Shown here piece after piece: positions 1 to 10,227 of a DNA stretch of 56,734 nucleotides. The DNA comes from Oscillatoriales cyanobacterium (lineage in GTDB: Bacteria; Cyanobacteriota; Cyanobacteriia; Cyanobacteriales; Microcoleaceae): positions 1 to 56,734 of the forward strand of contig REAP01000039.1 in assembly GCA_004294385.1 (NCBI GenBank). The letters are read 5' to 3'. How positions within the stretch are numbered: position 1 is the stretch's first letter; every line of letters starts with the position of its first letter. Below the pieces are notes generated by a model. The model worked only from the letters and a program-made list of their open reading frames with translations, did no database searches and was not told the DNA's origin. The position numbers and the translations under genes were made by a program.

Positions 1-100
1 GCCTGTTATTGAAAATAGTGCAAGATGTCAGAACCAGAAAATTCACTCTTTGTGGAACAGGCATCTTGCCTGTTATTGAAAATAGTGCAAGATGTCAGAG
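1..100. repeat. GGAACAGGCATCTTGCC-family repeat, two copies
   Basis: Two near-identical copies of a short unit lie at about 1-31 and 68-98; each includes the stretch from GCCTGTTATTG to AAGATGTCAGA. The core GGAACAGGCATCTTGCC recurs at 7552-7570, 7640-7660, 7718-7736, 15471-15489 and, inverted or modified, at 49693-49860 and 50340-50400. It is therefore a dispersed family. No gene is visible in the first 164 bases. Confidence 0.75.
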
Positions 101-164
101 AGGCTTACTTGAAATCCAATACAGCAATTACAAACCGCTGTAAAAACATGATTCATCATAAATA

Positions 165-1397
165 ATGACTACCAATACCAACACACAAGAACAGTTCATC
201 TCCATTCTCACTGCCAGTATAGAAAGCCAAGAATTTGTTAGATTGACTTTAGGAAAATATCGAGGCAAAGAAGAATTTTTAAATAAAATCGTTGCTAAAA
301 TTATCAAAATCAAATCAGGCATCAGATTATCTTTGACATACTGCTATAAAACTAAAGAAATCGGAAAAAATTACTCAACACAGGAAGGTATCGGTCTAAT
401 CAATACCTTGATTGGTAACGATTTTATGAGTAGCAGATTATTCACCATCAAACAAGATATTCAACTTGAATGTGGCAATCATCAAAAGCTAAAACTCTCT
501 TTTATTAAGCCTACTTTTCCTAATTCTACTACAACAATTCCGCAGGAACACGATCGCAAAAAGAAACGATTGATTGAAGCCGAAAATAATCCCTATCTTA
601 CAGCACTAGGAATTACAAATAAGGAGGGCAACATCGTAAAAACGATGGAAGATAAGTTCAGACAGATCAATAAGTTTATTGAAATTGTGGATGGCTTACT
701 TACATCATCAGGATTAGCAGAAATAAATCAGTTATCTGTCGTTGATATGGGTTCAGGTAAGGGATACTTGACCTTTGCAATATATGATTTTTTGAACAAT
801 ATTCTCAATAAACAAGCATCAGTTACTGGGATAGAAAGCAGAACGGATTTAGTCACTTTTTGTAATTCTGTTGCCGAATCGGTTAATTTTGGAAATTTAC
901 ATTTCGAGCCGGGAAATATCAAGAGTTACAGCGCCGAAAAAACTGATGTGACCATCGCACTCCATGCGTGCGATACTGCAACGGATGATGCAATTTATCA
1001 AGGAATAAAGTCTGATTCTTCTTTGATTATCCTAGCGCCATGCTGCCACAAGCAAGTTAGGAAAGAAATTCATCCCAGTACGAGTGTAAAGGATTTGCTG
1101 AAGTTTGGAATTTTGCTGGAGAGACAATCAGAAATAGTGACTGATGGATTGAGAGCGCTCCTACTTGAATTATCTGGCTATGAAGCTAAGGTTTTTGAGT
1201 TTATATCTTCTGAGCATACAAGTAAAAATATCATGATTGTCGGAATTAAGAGTAATCGGAGCATCGATAAAGTTCAGATTCTTGGACAAATCCAAGAAAT
1301 CAAGAGTCTTTATGGCATAAAGTTTCATTATTTGGAAACTTTACTATTTCCCAATCAGTTACTTTCGCCTGATTTAGCTGATCTTATTAAGACCTAG
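165..1397 (+). CDS. SAM-dependent methyltransferase (Methyltransf_32-like)
   Basis: A 410-residue cytosolic protein. The SAM-binding motif I reads VVDMGSGKGYLTF at about residues 192-204. It is followed by a LHACDTATDDAI segment and an APCCHKQ motif near residue 290. That order (GSGKGYL, HACD, PCCHKQ) is typical of the Methyltransf_32 family of predicted RNA or protein methyltransferases. The N-terminal ~150 residues show no motif I recognise. The substrate is unknown and no neighbour clarifies it. The start ATG lies just after an AT-rich stretch with no clear Shine-Dalgarno, and the next in-frame ATG is far inside. I am sure of the fold class and unsure of the role. Confidence 0.85.
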   Translation: MTTNTNTQEQFISILTASIESQEFVRLTLGKYRGKEEFLNKIVAKIIKIKSGIRLSLTYCYKTKEIGKNYSTQEGIGLINTLIGNDFMSSRLFTIKQDIQLECGNHQKLKLSFIKPTFPNSTTTIPQEHDRKKKRLIEAENNPYLTALGITNKEGNIVKTMEDKFRQINKFIEIVDGLLTSSGLAEINQLSVVDMGSGKGYLTFAIYDFLNNILNKQASVTGIESRTDLVTFCNSVAESVNFGNLHFEPGNIKSYSAEKTDVTIALHACDTATDDAIYQGIKSDSSLIILAPCCHKQVRKEIHPSTSVKDLLKFGILLERQSEIVTDGLRALLLELSGYEAKVFEFISSEHTSKNIMIVGIKSNRSIDKVQILGQIQEIKSLYGIKFHYLETLLFPNQLLSPDLADLIKT

Positions 1398-1476
1398 TTT
1401 CATCCTCCTGTTTTCTTCGATATTAGCGCTCATGTATAGCAACCGTCAAGGTGGTTAAGGCATTTATGCGATCGTT

Positions 1477-1568
1477 CCCTGAGCCCAACGACTGCGTTTA
1501 TCCTGAGCCCAACGACTGCGTTTATCCTGAGCGTAGTCGAAGGGCTCAGGATAAACGCAGTCGTTGGG
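1477..1568. repeat. Palindromic repeat cluster (CCAACGACTGCG...CCTGAGC family)
   Basis: This fills most of the 325-base gap between the methyltransferase and glutamate synthase. The unit CCCAACGACTGCGTTTATCC is tandemly duplicated. The second copy (1508-1532) pairs perfectly over 25 bp with 1544-1568, leaving an 11-base loop, so the DNA or transcript can form a very stable hairpin. The same family lies at 10096-10191 and, in coding sequence, at 3904-3973. A separate short repeat (AACCGCGAAGGCGCAAAGG) lies at 1602-1630. Confidence 0.85.
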
Positions 1569-1722
1569 TTCATATCGTTTCCGGTTGCATCGGAATGATT
1601 TAACCGCGAAGGCGCAAAGGACGCAAAGGAAGAGAAGAGAGAGATTAATAATTCCAATGCTAACGGAACAAAAAAAGGGGCAAAACTCGCGTCGCCCCTC
1701 ATCTATTTAACCAACTACAAAA

Positions 1723-4700
1723 TTAAACTTCCACAGCAATCTTTTGTTCGGAAGCCTCCGGCGAATTCGCTTCACTTGGTGGCACAACTTGCCAGAATTT
1801 CGGCAAGTATTCGGCCCAATTTGCTAAGATTTTCTCGGCTTTCTTGCTGTTAGTCCGATCGCGCTGAGCTTCAATTAACTCTTTCAATTGCGCCTCCCCA
1901 GCGGGCGTAGAAACGCGCTGCATCTTGACAATCTCCCCGTTGACGTGAGCCGGGAAATTGCCATCTTCATCGAGGAAATAACCCAAGCCGCCAGTCATTC
2001 CAGCGCCGACGTTGCGGCCGACTTTTCCTAACACGACAATCACGCCACCAGTCATGTACTCGCAGCAGTGATCGCCGGCACCTTCAATGACTGCTTTCGC
2101 CATCGAGTTACGCACCGCAAACCGTTCGCCAGCTTTACCCGCAGCCAACAGAGTTCCCCCCGTCGCGCCGTACAAACAAGTGTTACCAACGATCGCATTT
2201 TGGGAAGCATCATAAGTCGCATCAATCGGCGGTGCGATCGCAATTTCGCCGCCGTGCATTCCTTTACCAACGTAGTCGTTAGCTTGGCCATCCAGTACCA
2301 AAGTCATTCCTGGTAGGTTGAATGCGCCGAAACTTTGACCCGCAGTACCAGTACAGTTGAGGGTAATTTGTCCGCTAAAACCGGTGTTACCGTATTGCTT
2401 GGCGATCGCACCACTGATTCTTGCGCCCACAGTGCGATCGGTATTCACCAATTTTACACTTTTGCTAACACTGGTTTGATTGGCGATCGCACTTTGAATT
2501 TCGGCATCCGCCAGCAAATCGTCGTCTAACACAGGCCCGTTGGTGTGTATGTCGCCGTGGATTAAGAAAGTGCGATCGTGCTTAGTATCCGGTAACTTAA
2601 TCAAACAGTCCAAATTAATCGCTTGAGTTTTCGTCAACTTCACGCCAGCGCGCATGGTTAGTAAATCACCGCGGCCAATGATATCGGCGATCGACTTATA
2701 ACCCAATTTCGCCAACAAACTCTGCACTTCTTGAGCGACAAAGTAGAAGAAATTGACAACGTGTTCCGGTGTACCGGGGAAACGCTTCCGCAACTCTTCC
2801 TTCTGGGTGGTAACGCCGACGGGACAAGTATTCATGTGGCAAACGCGAGCCATAATGCAGCCTTCAGCAATCATTGCCACGGTGCCGAACCCATACTCTT
2901 CTGCGCCCATCAAAGCGCCTACAATCACGTCCCAGCCGCTTTTGAAACCACCGTCAACGCGGAGTAAAACCCGATCGCGCAACTTGTTTTCCATCAGCAC
3001 TCGGTGAACCTCGGTCAATCCGAGTTCCCACGGAGAACCTGCGTGCTTAATCGAACTAAGTGGAGACGCACCGGTGCCGCCATCGTGGCCGGAAATTTGA
3101 ATCACATCAGCATTGGCTTTTGCAACACCGGCGGCGACAGTACCAATCCCGACTTCCGAAACTAGCTTGACGGAAACTCCGGCTTTCGGATTGATTTGAT
3201 GCAAGTCAAAAATCAACTGTGCCAAATCCTCGATCGAATAAATATCGTGGTGAGGCGGAGGTGAGATTAGGGTGACACCAGGTTTCGATCGGCGCAAGAA
3301 GGCAATATACTGGCTGACTTTCGGCCCAGGTAATTGGCCACCTTCGCCCGGTTTAGCACCTTGGGCAACTTTGATTTCGATTTGTTGGGCGTTCATCAGA
3401 TACTCTGGAGTCACGCCGAAACGCCCGGAAGCTACCTGTTTGATGGCACTCGATGCGGTATCGCCATTTTGCAAACCCTTCAAGTGAGGGAGAGTTTGTG
3501 AGAAACCAGCCTCGCTGACATCCTTGAGCACATTGTATCGAACTGGGTCTTCGCCGCCTTCGCCGGAGTTGGATTTGCCGCCGATGCGGTTCATCGCGAT
3601 CGCTAGAGTTTCGTGGGCTTCCGGGGATAGAGCACCGAGGGACATACCGCCGGTGGCGAAGCGTTTGAAAATGTCTGCTACAGATTCTACTTCTTCAATG
3701 GGAATCGAAGTGCGATCGCTCGCAAAGTCCAGCAAATCCCGCAAAGCAGTCACCGGGCGAGTTTCAAGCTGTTTCTTGTAAACCGCGTAGTGATCGTAGG
3801 CCTCCGAATTTTTGTCACCAATTGGTGTCATTTCTGGTTCGGTGGCAGTTTCTGAGTTAACACCCTTGCTTCCTTCTTCCCTTCTTCCTTCTTCCTGAAA
3901 CGTTCCCTGAGCCCTTCGACGGAGTTCATCCTGAGCGTAGTCGAAGGGCTCAGGATAAACTACGTCGAAGGGCCTTCTTCCTTCGTTAAACGCAGTCACA
4001 GCCTTGTGTAAAGCCTTGGCCATTTCCGGGCTATTCATGTGATATTCACCACCGCGCCGATATTGAACGAAGCCATAATTTTCCAGCTTCTTAGCGTTCA
4101 ATTCCGGGAAAGCCTGAGAGTGGAAGGACATCACCTCATGGGCGAGTTCCGCCACAGTCAAACCACCGATGCGAGACACAGTGCCTTTGAAGCCCAAATC
4201 TAGCAAATCGCCGCCAATGCCGATCGCCTCAAAGATTTGCGCTGCTTGATAGCTAGACAGCATCGAAATCCCCATTTTCGACATAATCTTCAACAGCCCA
4301 TTTTCCACAGCTTTGCGGTATTGAGCTTGAGCCGTTGCAACAGTAATATTGGGGACTTTGCCATGTTTCATCAAGTTTTGAGTCTTGCTGTCAGCCCACC
4401 AACCACGCACGCTCTCAAAGGCTAAATAAGGACAAACAGCGGCCGCACCATAACCGATCAAACAAGCAAAATGGTGAGTGCTCCAGCATTGAGCGGTATC
4501 GACAACTAGGGAAGTTTTCATCCGCAGCCCTTCCTGGATCAAGTGGTGATGAACAGCACCAATAGCCAGAAAAGGCGGAATGTAAGTATATTCCGTACTC
4601 AAACCAGCAGCAGATACCTCTCCCCCTTCCTGCTTCCTCTGAACATCCGTTACATCCGCTACATAATCCGCTGCTAATCCCCCTTCCTGCTTCCTCTGAA

Positions 4701-6738
4701 CATCCGTTACATCCGCTACATAATCCGCTGCTAATCCCCCTTCCTCCTTCCTCTTAACATCCGTTACATCCGCTACATAATCCGCTGCCAATCTTCCTTC
4801 TTCCTTCGCAACTCGATCGCTCAGAACTAAAATCTTAGCGCCCGATCGCACCGAATCAGCAGCCAGCGCACAAAGTTGATCTACCGCATTTTTCAAGCCT
4901 TCCGGGCCAGCCACAATGTGGTAAAGCGTTGACAGAACCTTTGCGGGGAAAGACTTTTGCTCTTTCAACAAAGACAGTTCACCGTCATTCAATATCGGAG
5001 AATCTATTTTGATTAGCTTGGCATTTTCCGGTACTGCTTGCAGCAAATTGCCCCGCAGTCCGATATTTACCGTCAGAGACATCACCATCCCCTCGCGCAG
5101 GGGGTCGATCGGCGGATTTGTGACTTGAGCAAACCGCTGTTTGAAATAGTTGTACAGCAACTGAGGCTTTTCTGACAACACAGCCAAGGGAACGTCGTCT
5201 CCCATGCAGAAAGTCGGTTCTTTCCCGGAGCTCGCCATCTCAACGATTACCATATCCAAATCTTCGGCGGTGTAGCCAAAAGCAGTTTGGGTGGCTAACA
5301 GCGTTTGCGCGTCGAGGGTTGCGGTTTCAGCAAAAGGTTGGGGTTCCAAGGTTTCGCGGTGTTTTTGCAGCCATTCACCATAAGGGTGTTGTGTCGCAAT
5401 CCGTTGTTTGATTTGCCAATTTTTGAGAATTTCCTGACTTTGCAGATCGACTGCGATCATTTGTCCTGGTCCCAAACGGCCTTTTTCGATGATATCGGCT
5501 TCGGGAATATCTACAACTCCGGCTTCGGAAGCAACGATTACCATACCGTCTTTGGTAATGCAATAGCGGGCGGGACGTAAACCGTTGCGATCGAGCGTAG
5601 CACCTACTTGTTTACCATCGCTAAACACCAGCAGTGCGGGGCCATCCCAAGGTTCTTGCATCCCGCTGTAGTATTCATAAAAATCAACAATTTCGGGATA
5701 TGTCGCCAAATCCGGCTGATTTTTGTAAGCTTCGGGTACTAGAATTGTCAACGATTCTAGGGGAGAACGGCCGGAGTGCACCAGCAATTCCATCACATTG
5801 TCCAAGTTTGCCGAATCGCTGCTTTCGGAATTGACAACTGGGTTGAATGTGTCAATATCAGCTTGACTCCAATTGGGGTGAGCTAAATTGGCTTGTCGCG
5901 CCCTCATCCAGGTAATATTGCCCAACAGCGTGTTAATTTCGCCGTTGTGTCCCAGCAAACGCATCGGTTGAGCTAGATGCCAGCGAGGCATGGTGTTGGT
6001 GCTGAAGCGTCGGTGATAGACAGCAAAAGCGCTTTTGTAAGCGGGATTTTTGAGGTCGAGGTAAAATTCTCCCAGTACAGCCGATCGCACCATCCCTTTA
6101 TAGACGATCGTGCGACAGGAAAAAGAGCAACTGTAAAAATCTTGGCGAGTGAAGTCAGGGCGATCGGATAAAGCGTGTCCGATCGAACGACGGGCTAGAA
6201 ATAACTGTCGATCGAGTTCATCACCAGTTAAGTTTGGCGAACTCACAATTACTTGTTCGATTTGAGGTTGATTTGCTCGCGCTTGCGGCCCCAAAACTGA
6301 CGCATCCACAGGAACTTTGCGCCATCCCAGCAGAGTCAATCCGCGTTTTAGCAGCATTTCCTCAACCACCTGCCGCGCTATAGTTGCTTGCTGTTCATCT
6401 GGAGACAGAAACAGCATTCCCACGCCACAATTTTCCTGGGCGGGAGGCACAATGCCTTGTTCTGCAAACCAAGAATGGAACAATTCCCAAGGAATTGCCG
6501 TCATCAAACCAGCACCATCACCCGAATCTTGGTCAGCACTACAACCGCCACGGTGTTCCAGACAAGTTAAGGCTGGTAGAGCTTTTTCGATAATCGAGTG
6601 AGTAGCAGCACCGTTTTGGTTAGCAATAAAGCCAACACCGCAAGCATCTCTTTCTTCGATTAGCCAGCTTTGACCAGCATAAGGAACTCCTCGATGACCC
6701 TGATTTTGATTTTGATTTCGATCGCTCATGTTACCCAT
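1723..6738 (-). CDS. gltB: Ferredoxin-dependent glutamate synthase (Fd-GOGAT), with in-frame repeat insertions
   Basis: Makes two glutamates from glutamine and 2-oxoglutarate in nitrogen assimilation. With the start at 6738 the N-terminal nucleophile is Cys33 in ERDACGVGF, so a ~32-residue propeptide must be removed. A class II glutaminase domain comes first, then the central and FMN synthase domains. The 3Fe-4S cysteines are Cys1294, Cys1300 and Cys1305 (C-x5-C-x4-C in [13 protein letters not shown]). A GxGxG repeat domain forms the C-terminus. No gltD lies nearby, which fits the ferredoxin type (cyanobacterial glsF/gltS). At 1671 residues it is about 100 longer than the usual 1530-1560. The excess sits in two repeat-derived insertions, near residues 640-708 and 915-960. 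The reading frame is intact. Confidence 0.97.
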   Translation of the reverse strand: MGNMSDRNQNQNQGHRGVPYAGQSWLIEERDACGVGFIANQNGAATHSIIEKALPALTCLEHRGGCSADQDSGDGAGLMTAIPWELFHSWFAEQGIVPPAQENCGVGMLFLSPDEQQATIARQVVEEMLLKRGLTLLGWRKVPVDASVLGPQARANQPQIEQVIVSSPNLTGDELDRQLFLARRSIGHALSDRPDFTRQDFYSCSFSCRTIVYKGMVRSAVLGEFYLDLKNPAYKSAFAVYHRRFSTNTMPRWHLAQPMRLLGHNGEINTLLGNITWMRARQANLAHPNWSQADIDTFNPVVNSESSDSANLDNVMELLVHSGRSPLESLTILVPEAYKNQPDLATYPEIVDFYEYYSGMQEPWDGPALLVFSDGKQVGATLDRNGLRPARYCITKDGMVIVASEAGVVDIPEADIIEKGRLGPGQMIAVDLQSQEILKNWQIKQRIATQHPYGEWLQKHRETLEPQPFAETATLDAQTLLATQTAFGYTAEDLDMVIVEMASSGKEPTFCMGDDVPLAVLSEKPQLLYNYFKQRFAQVTNPPIDPLREGMVMSLTVNIGLRGNLLQAVPENAKLIKIDSPILNDGELSLLKEQKSFPAKVLSTLYHIVAGPEGLKNAVDQLCALAADSVRSGAKILVLSDRVAKEEGRLAADYVADVTDVKRKEEGGLAADYVADVTDVQRKQEGGLAADYVADVTDVQRKQEGGEVSAAGLSTEYTYIPPFLAIGAVHHHLIQEGLRMKTSLVVDTAQCWSTHHFACLIGYGAAAVCPYLAFESVRGWWADSKTQNLMKHGKVPNITVATAQAQYRKAVENGLLKIMSKMGISMLSSYQAAQIFEAIGIGGDLLDLGFKGTVSRIGGLTVAELAHEVMSFHSQAFPELNAKKLENYGFVQYRRGGEYHMNSPEMAKALHKAVTAFNEGRRPFDVVYPEPFDYAQDELRRRAQGTFQEEGRREEGSKGVNSETATEPEMTPIGDKNSEAYDHYAVYKKQLETRPVTALRDLLDFASDRTSIPIEEVESVADIFKRFATGGMSLGALSPEAHETLAIAMNRIGGKSNSGEGGEDPVRYNVLKDVSEAGFSQTLPHLKGLQNGDTASSAIKQVASGRFGVTPEYLMNAQQIEIKVAQGAKPGEGGQLPGPKVSQYIAFLRRSKPGVTLISPPPHHDIYSIEDLAQLIFDLHQINPKAGVSVKLVSEVGIGTVAAGVAKANADVIQISGHDGGTGASPLSSIKHAGSPWELGLTEVHRVLMENKLRDRVLLRVDGGFKSGWDVIVGALMGAEEYGFGTVAMIAEGCIMARVCHMNTCPVGVTTQKEELRKRFPGTPEHVVNFFYFVAQEVQSLLAKLGYKSIADIIGRGDLLTMRAGVKLTKTQAINLDCLIKLPDTKHDRTFLIHGDIHTNGPVLDDDLLADAEIQSAIANQTSVSKSVKLVNTDRTVGARISGAIAKQYGNTGFSGQITLNCTGTAGQSFGAFNLPGMTLVLDGQANDYVGKGMHGGEIAIAPPIDATYDASQNAIVGNTCLYGATGGTLLAAGKAGERFAVRNSMAKAVIEGAGDHCCEYMTGGVIVVLGKVGRNVGAGMTGGLGYFLDEDGNFPAHVNGEIVKMQRVSTPAGEAQLKELIEAQRDRTNSKKAEKILANWAEYLPKFWQVVPPSEANSPEASEQKIAVEV
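3904..3973. repeat. Intergenic palindrome inserted in frame in gltB
   Basis: This is a GAGC/TAGTCGAAGGGCTCAGG palindrome of the family found between genes at 1477-1568, 9836-9870, 10096-10191 and 48790-48845. On the coding strand it reads as [16 protein letters not shown], in a linker between conserved glutamate synthase segments. The frame is kept. Confidence 0.85.
4621..4800. repeat. 57-bp tandem repeat inside gltB (three copies)
   Basis: Units begin at 4621, 4678 and 4735, with a period of exactly 57 bp (19 codons). They encode three copies of [19 protein letters not shown] with small changes in the third. The block lies between conserved segments ending [10 protein letters not shown] and beginning [11 protein letters not shown]. 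Ordinary glutamate synthases have only a short loop there. Confidence 0.9.
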
Positions 6739-6985
6739 GTTGATTGAATACTATTTCGGTGATTGTGTGGTTAATTTGTTATAGCTCGAAAAGAGTGCTA
6801 CCCAGCGGCAGGGCCGAGTATACCTTCAAGCAGCCGATCGCAAGCAGATGTGATAAAAATTTACATTTTATGCAGCCCGCCCATAGCCCTGAAACCCTGT
6901 TTGCATATCTTAAATTATCTCGATCGAATCGTTTCGGGGATGTCTCATAGAATACGGTGCCGTTGGAAAGCATAGGAATAAGGTC

Positions 6986-7053
6986 AAAAAACCCGGTTTC
7001 TGCCAAAAATTATCGATTTTTTCGACAAATATTCAGGCAGAAACCGGGTTTTT
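6986..7053. repeat. Long hairpin of the AAACCCGGTTTCTG family
   Basis: An 18-bp perfect stem (6988-7005 with 7036-7053; core AACCCGGTTTCTGCC) encloses a 30-base loop. It lies in the 630-base gap between gltB and the next gene, which otherwise shows no gene. Related stems lie at 45482-45546 and at 56470-56486 (one arm). It could act as a bidirectional terminator for gltB and neighbouring transcripts, but the repeated occurrence suggests a dispersed element. Confidence 0.7.
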
Positions 7054-7368
7054 GGTTGCCCGTGCGTCCAGGACTGAAGCAGTTATTCTTGAGCAAATCC
7101 TCACCTCGCACTAGATAAATTGCAGGCGATCGAACTTTCCCTTGTTTCTTATTCCTGAGTCCGCCCGCTCTGCCTTGGGCGAACACAGATAGATATAGAC
7201 TTTAGCTTAATTTTGCCCGCCGCAGATACAAAAGCCACCAACCAAGGAGAATGGGTAGGTGCAGTGTATGTCTTGGGATCGATCGCGAAACTCAGTCTTC
7301 TTATTATGCCGCGAACTCCGGGCCCGTAGATACCCAGTTCATTAACAAGATTCAAAATTAGGTTGTGA

Positions 7369-9777
7369 GTGGTGAAAAATAAATTGTCTGATCGCGCTTC
7401 GATATTATCAGTGTCAATTTCGCCCATACTGGCGATCGTCCTTACCTTAGTCTGGCATCTTCCTGGGAAAGCACAAGAGTCCGAGATGACGGGGCTGATT
7501 AATGCTTCGGGCGGGCAAGATGCCCACCCCACAATCAATGGGAAATCTTGTGGAACAGGCATCTTGCCTGTTGCAGACATCCAGGGCGGGCAAGATGCCC
7601 ACCCCACAATCAATGGGAAATCTTGTGGAAAATCTTGTGGAACAGGCATCTTGCCTGTTGCAGACATCCAGGGCGGGCAAGATGTCCACCCCACAATCAA
7701 TGGGAAATCTTGTGGAACAGGCATCTTGCCTGTTGCAGACATCAAAGAAACACAGCTAAATTCATCCTTCTCCCCTCATCCTTCTTCCATCCATCAGTTA
7801 CAAAATCCGTTGCCGAACTCCCCTGATCCTTCTTCCTTCGTGTCCTTCGCGTCTTCGCGGTTCAACCATCTTCCATCATCCGTTAAATCCGTTACAAAAT
7901 CCGTTGCCGAACTTCCTTCTTCCTTCCCCTTAACTCAATCCCTACCGCCCGCAGCCACAATCAAAAGCGGCCGCCAAATCTCTCTCAACGGCCGCATCAT
8001 TCCCCTAGCTTGGACACAACAGCCAGCAAACAGCAATTCTGCGAACATCCGAACCTGGATTGCCGACATTGGCCTAATGCAATCTGCGGGAGTGGATTTA
8101 CTGAATACAACAGACAATACCAAACAACCCGTACAGTGGTTTTCGGTATCTCTAACCGAGACTCAAAGTATAGCAACGCGATCGCAGGGCCAGTATCGAT
8201 ACTTAGATATCACAGATTTTGCCAGACTTAGCGGTTGGCAGATATCTACCGATGGAAATACCTTGAAAATCACATCTCCCCCAGCCAATGTTACCGGAAT
8301 TCGGCAAGCCCAGAGAGAATGGGGCGATCGCATTGTTATCGATCTCGATCGCAGCGCCCCGTGGCAAGTTAACATTGTCGATACACCAAGCCCATCTCCC
8401 ACACCCACAGACGACCCCACAAAGCCCGCTATCCCGCAAGCTACAACCCTCGCAGCGCCAAACCTCGAAACACCAGACGACCCCACCAAACCCGCCTTCC
8501 CGATTCCGGTAGCACCCGCAGCGACAATAACTGGTCAAGAATGGTCGATCGCGATCGATGCCAAAATCGCACCTGCCATAATTGCGCGCGCTTTTCCCAC
8601 CAGCAAACAATTACTATCACTAAAAATCGAACCTGCGGGGAATCAAACCAGAGTCAAAGTCAAAATACCTTTAGGTTGGCGGCCACAAGTTTTAAGTCTG
8701 GGAAATCCCAACCGATTAGTCATCGATATTCGGCCAGATTCCCTAGTCGAAAAAGACATTGTTTGGGCGCGAGGAGTCCGGTGGCGACAACAGTATCAAA
8801 ATATCGGAACTGCTCGTTTTCCGGTAGTTTCATTAGAAGTCAATCCGCGTCAAACTGGTGTCAAAGTTCGACCAATTTTGAGTAATCCACCTACAGATAA
8901 AGGCACTGCACCTTTATTGCAAACAGCGGAACTTTCGGGAACTGCGGCTGCGATTAATGCCGGATTTTTCAATCGGATAAATCGGTTAGCATTAGGAGCA
9001 ATTCGGCGCGATAGCAAATGGCTGTCTGGGCCGATATTGAACCGGGGGGCGATCGGCTGGAACGATCGCGGTGAATTTGCGATCGCCCGTTTAAGCTTGC
9101 AAGAAACCTTGATAACTCCCACAAATCAACGTTTACCAATTTCTCATCTCAATAGTGCCTATGTGCAATCGGGAATCGGCCGCTACAATCCTGATTGGGG
9201 AACGACTTACACTCCGTTTTCCGACAATGAAATAGTTGTAACTGTGGTAGCCAATCGCATTATCAGTCAATCTCCCTCTGCTATGGCAGGAAAAACAGCT
9301 TTTCCGATTCCAGCTAACGGTTATCTTTTAGCATTACGTTCCGATTTGTCGATCGCATCTCAACTGACACCAGGAACTTTATTACGCCTAGAAACCAACA
9401 CAATTCCGCTAGATTTCAACCGTTTTCCCTACATTTTGGGCGGCGGGCCCGTGTTAGTCCAAAACAGTCGAGTGGCTGTGGATGCGAAGGCGGAAGGGTT
9501 TAGCGATGCTTACGTTAGACAGACAGCGATTAGAAGTGCGATCGGGCGAACTGCTGCGGGGAATTTGCTGATTGTAGCCGTGCACAATCGCGCCGGGGGT
9601 TCGGGGCCAAATTTTGCCGAACTCGCCCAGATATTGCAGCAAATGGGTGCTGTGGAGGCTTTAAACTTGGATGGGGGAAGTTCGACGAGTTTGTATTTGG
9701 GAGGTAGTTTGCTCGATCGACCTTTGTCAACGGCTGCGAGAGTTCATAATGCGATCGGTGTTTTCATTCAACCTTAA
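7369..9777 (+). CDS. Secreted phosphodiester glycosidase family protein (NAGPA-like) with repeat-derived linker
   Basis: An 802-residue exported protein. The N-terminus has a basic start and a hydrophobic stretch (ILSVSISPILAIVLTLVW) ending near GKAQES, a signal peptide or anchor. Residues about 42-185 are made of repeats seen elsewhere between genes: three copies of a GGQDAHPTINGKSCGTGILP-type unit, then segments matching the CCTTCGCGTCTTCGCGGTT and SVKSVTKSVAEL repeats. A protein-binding region similar to AMIN/copper-amine-oxidase-N folds follows (about 195-460). The C-terminal ~300 residues are the phosphodiester glycosidase domain, with GGGPVLV, AGGSGPN and LNLDGGSSTSLYL. The family includes the human uncovering enzyme; the substrate here is unknown, plausibly a wall or exopolysaccharide glycan. 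Confidence 0.85.
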   Translation: MVKNKLSDRASILSVSISPILAIVLTLVWHLPGKAQESEMTGLINASGGQDAHPTINGKSCGTGILPVADIQGGQDAHPTINGKSCGKSCGTGILPVADIQGGQDVHPTINGKSCGTGILPVADIKETQLNSSFSPHPSSIHQLQNPLPNSPDPSSFVSFASSRFNHLPSSVKSVTKSVAELPSSFPLTQSLPPAATIKSGRQISLNGRIIPLAWTQQPANSNSANIRTWIADIGLMQSAGVDLLNTTDNTKQPVQWFSVSLTETQSIATRSQGQYRYLDITDFARLSGWQISTDGNTLKITSPPANVTGIRQAQREWGDRIVIDLDRSAPWQVNIVDTPSPSPTPTDDPTKPAIPQATTLAAPNLETPDDPTKPAFPIPVAPAATITGQEWSIAIDAKIAPAIIARAFPTSKQLLSLKIEPAGNQTRVKVKIPLGWRPQVLSLGNPNRLVIDIRPDSLVEKDIVWARGVRWRQQYQNIGTARFPVVSLEVNPRQTGVKVRPILSNPPTDKGTAPLLQTAELSGTAAAINAGFFNRINRLALGAIRRDSKWLSGPILNRGAIGWNDRGEFAIARLSLQETLITPTNQRLPISHLNSAYVQSGIGRYNPDWGTTYTPFSDNEIVVTVVANRIISQSPSAMAGKTAFPIPANGYLLALRSDLSIASQLTPGTLLRLETNTIPLDFNRFPYILGGGPVLVQNSRVAVDAKAEGFSDAYVRQTAIRSAIGRTAAGNLLIVAVHNRAGGSGPNFAELAQILQQMGAVEALNLDGGSSTSLYLGGSLLDRPLSTAARVHNAIGVFIQP
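7511..7745. repeat. 75/87-bp tandem repeat inside the glycosidase gene
   Basis: Units start at 7511, 7586 and 7673 (marker GCGGGCAAGATG). Spacings are 75 and 87 bp; the second unit has a 12-bp internal duplication of the AAATCTTGTGG segment. Both spacings are multiples of three, so the frame is kept. Each unit includes the GGAACAGGCATCTTGCC core. Confidence 0.9.
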
Positions 9778-9835
9778 TAGACATCGACTAAGATGCTTTA
9801 GTCATGGTTCGACTCCGCTCACCAACCGCTGCGGA

Positions 9836-10191
9836 TCTGTTCCCTGAGCGTAGTCGAAGGGTCGAAGGGTTTAGAGCGCTAGCCGGAATATCTAGGTTTA
9901 CCAAGGATTAGAGGATCTAATTCTCAGTTGATCTTGATATATTTCTCAGTAACATAAGGTAATATTGGGAATGGGGAATGGGGAATGGGGAATTGGGAAT
10001 TGGGCATCAGACAACAGACAACAGACAACAGTTAACAGTCAACAGCAGTACCCTGAGCGTAGTCGAAGGGTCAACAATTAACAGTTAACTGTCAACCCAA
10101 CGACTGCGTTTATCCTGAGCCCAACGACTGCGTTTATCCTGAGCGTAGTCGAAGGGCTCAGGATGAACGCAGTCGTTGGGCTCAGGGCGGC
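9836..10191. repeat. Mosaic of short repeats in the glycosidase-rlmD gap
   Basis: The 450-base gap after 9777 has no gene. It holds CCTGAGCGTAGTCGAAGGG copies (9841-9860, 10052-10070), GGGGAAT/GGGAATT heptamers (about 9966-10005), ACAACAG-type heptamers (about 10012-10050) and a long inverted repeat at 10096-10191. The last is a second copy of the 1477-1568 cluster, with the CCCAACGACTGCG unit duplicated in the same way. Confidence 0.8.
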
Positions 10192-10227
10192 GCAGTCAAC
10201 ATCATTCCGGTTTAACCGGAATTGATA

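Noticed and set aside
1430..1702. 90-codon frame between the methyltransferase and gltB
   Set aside because: It is made of the palindromic repeat cluster and has no independent support.
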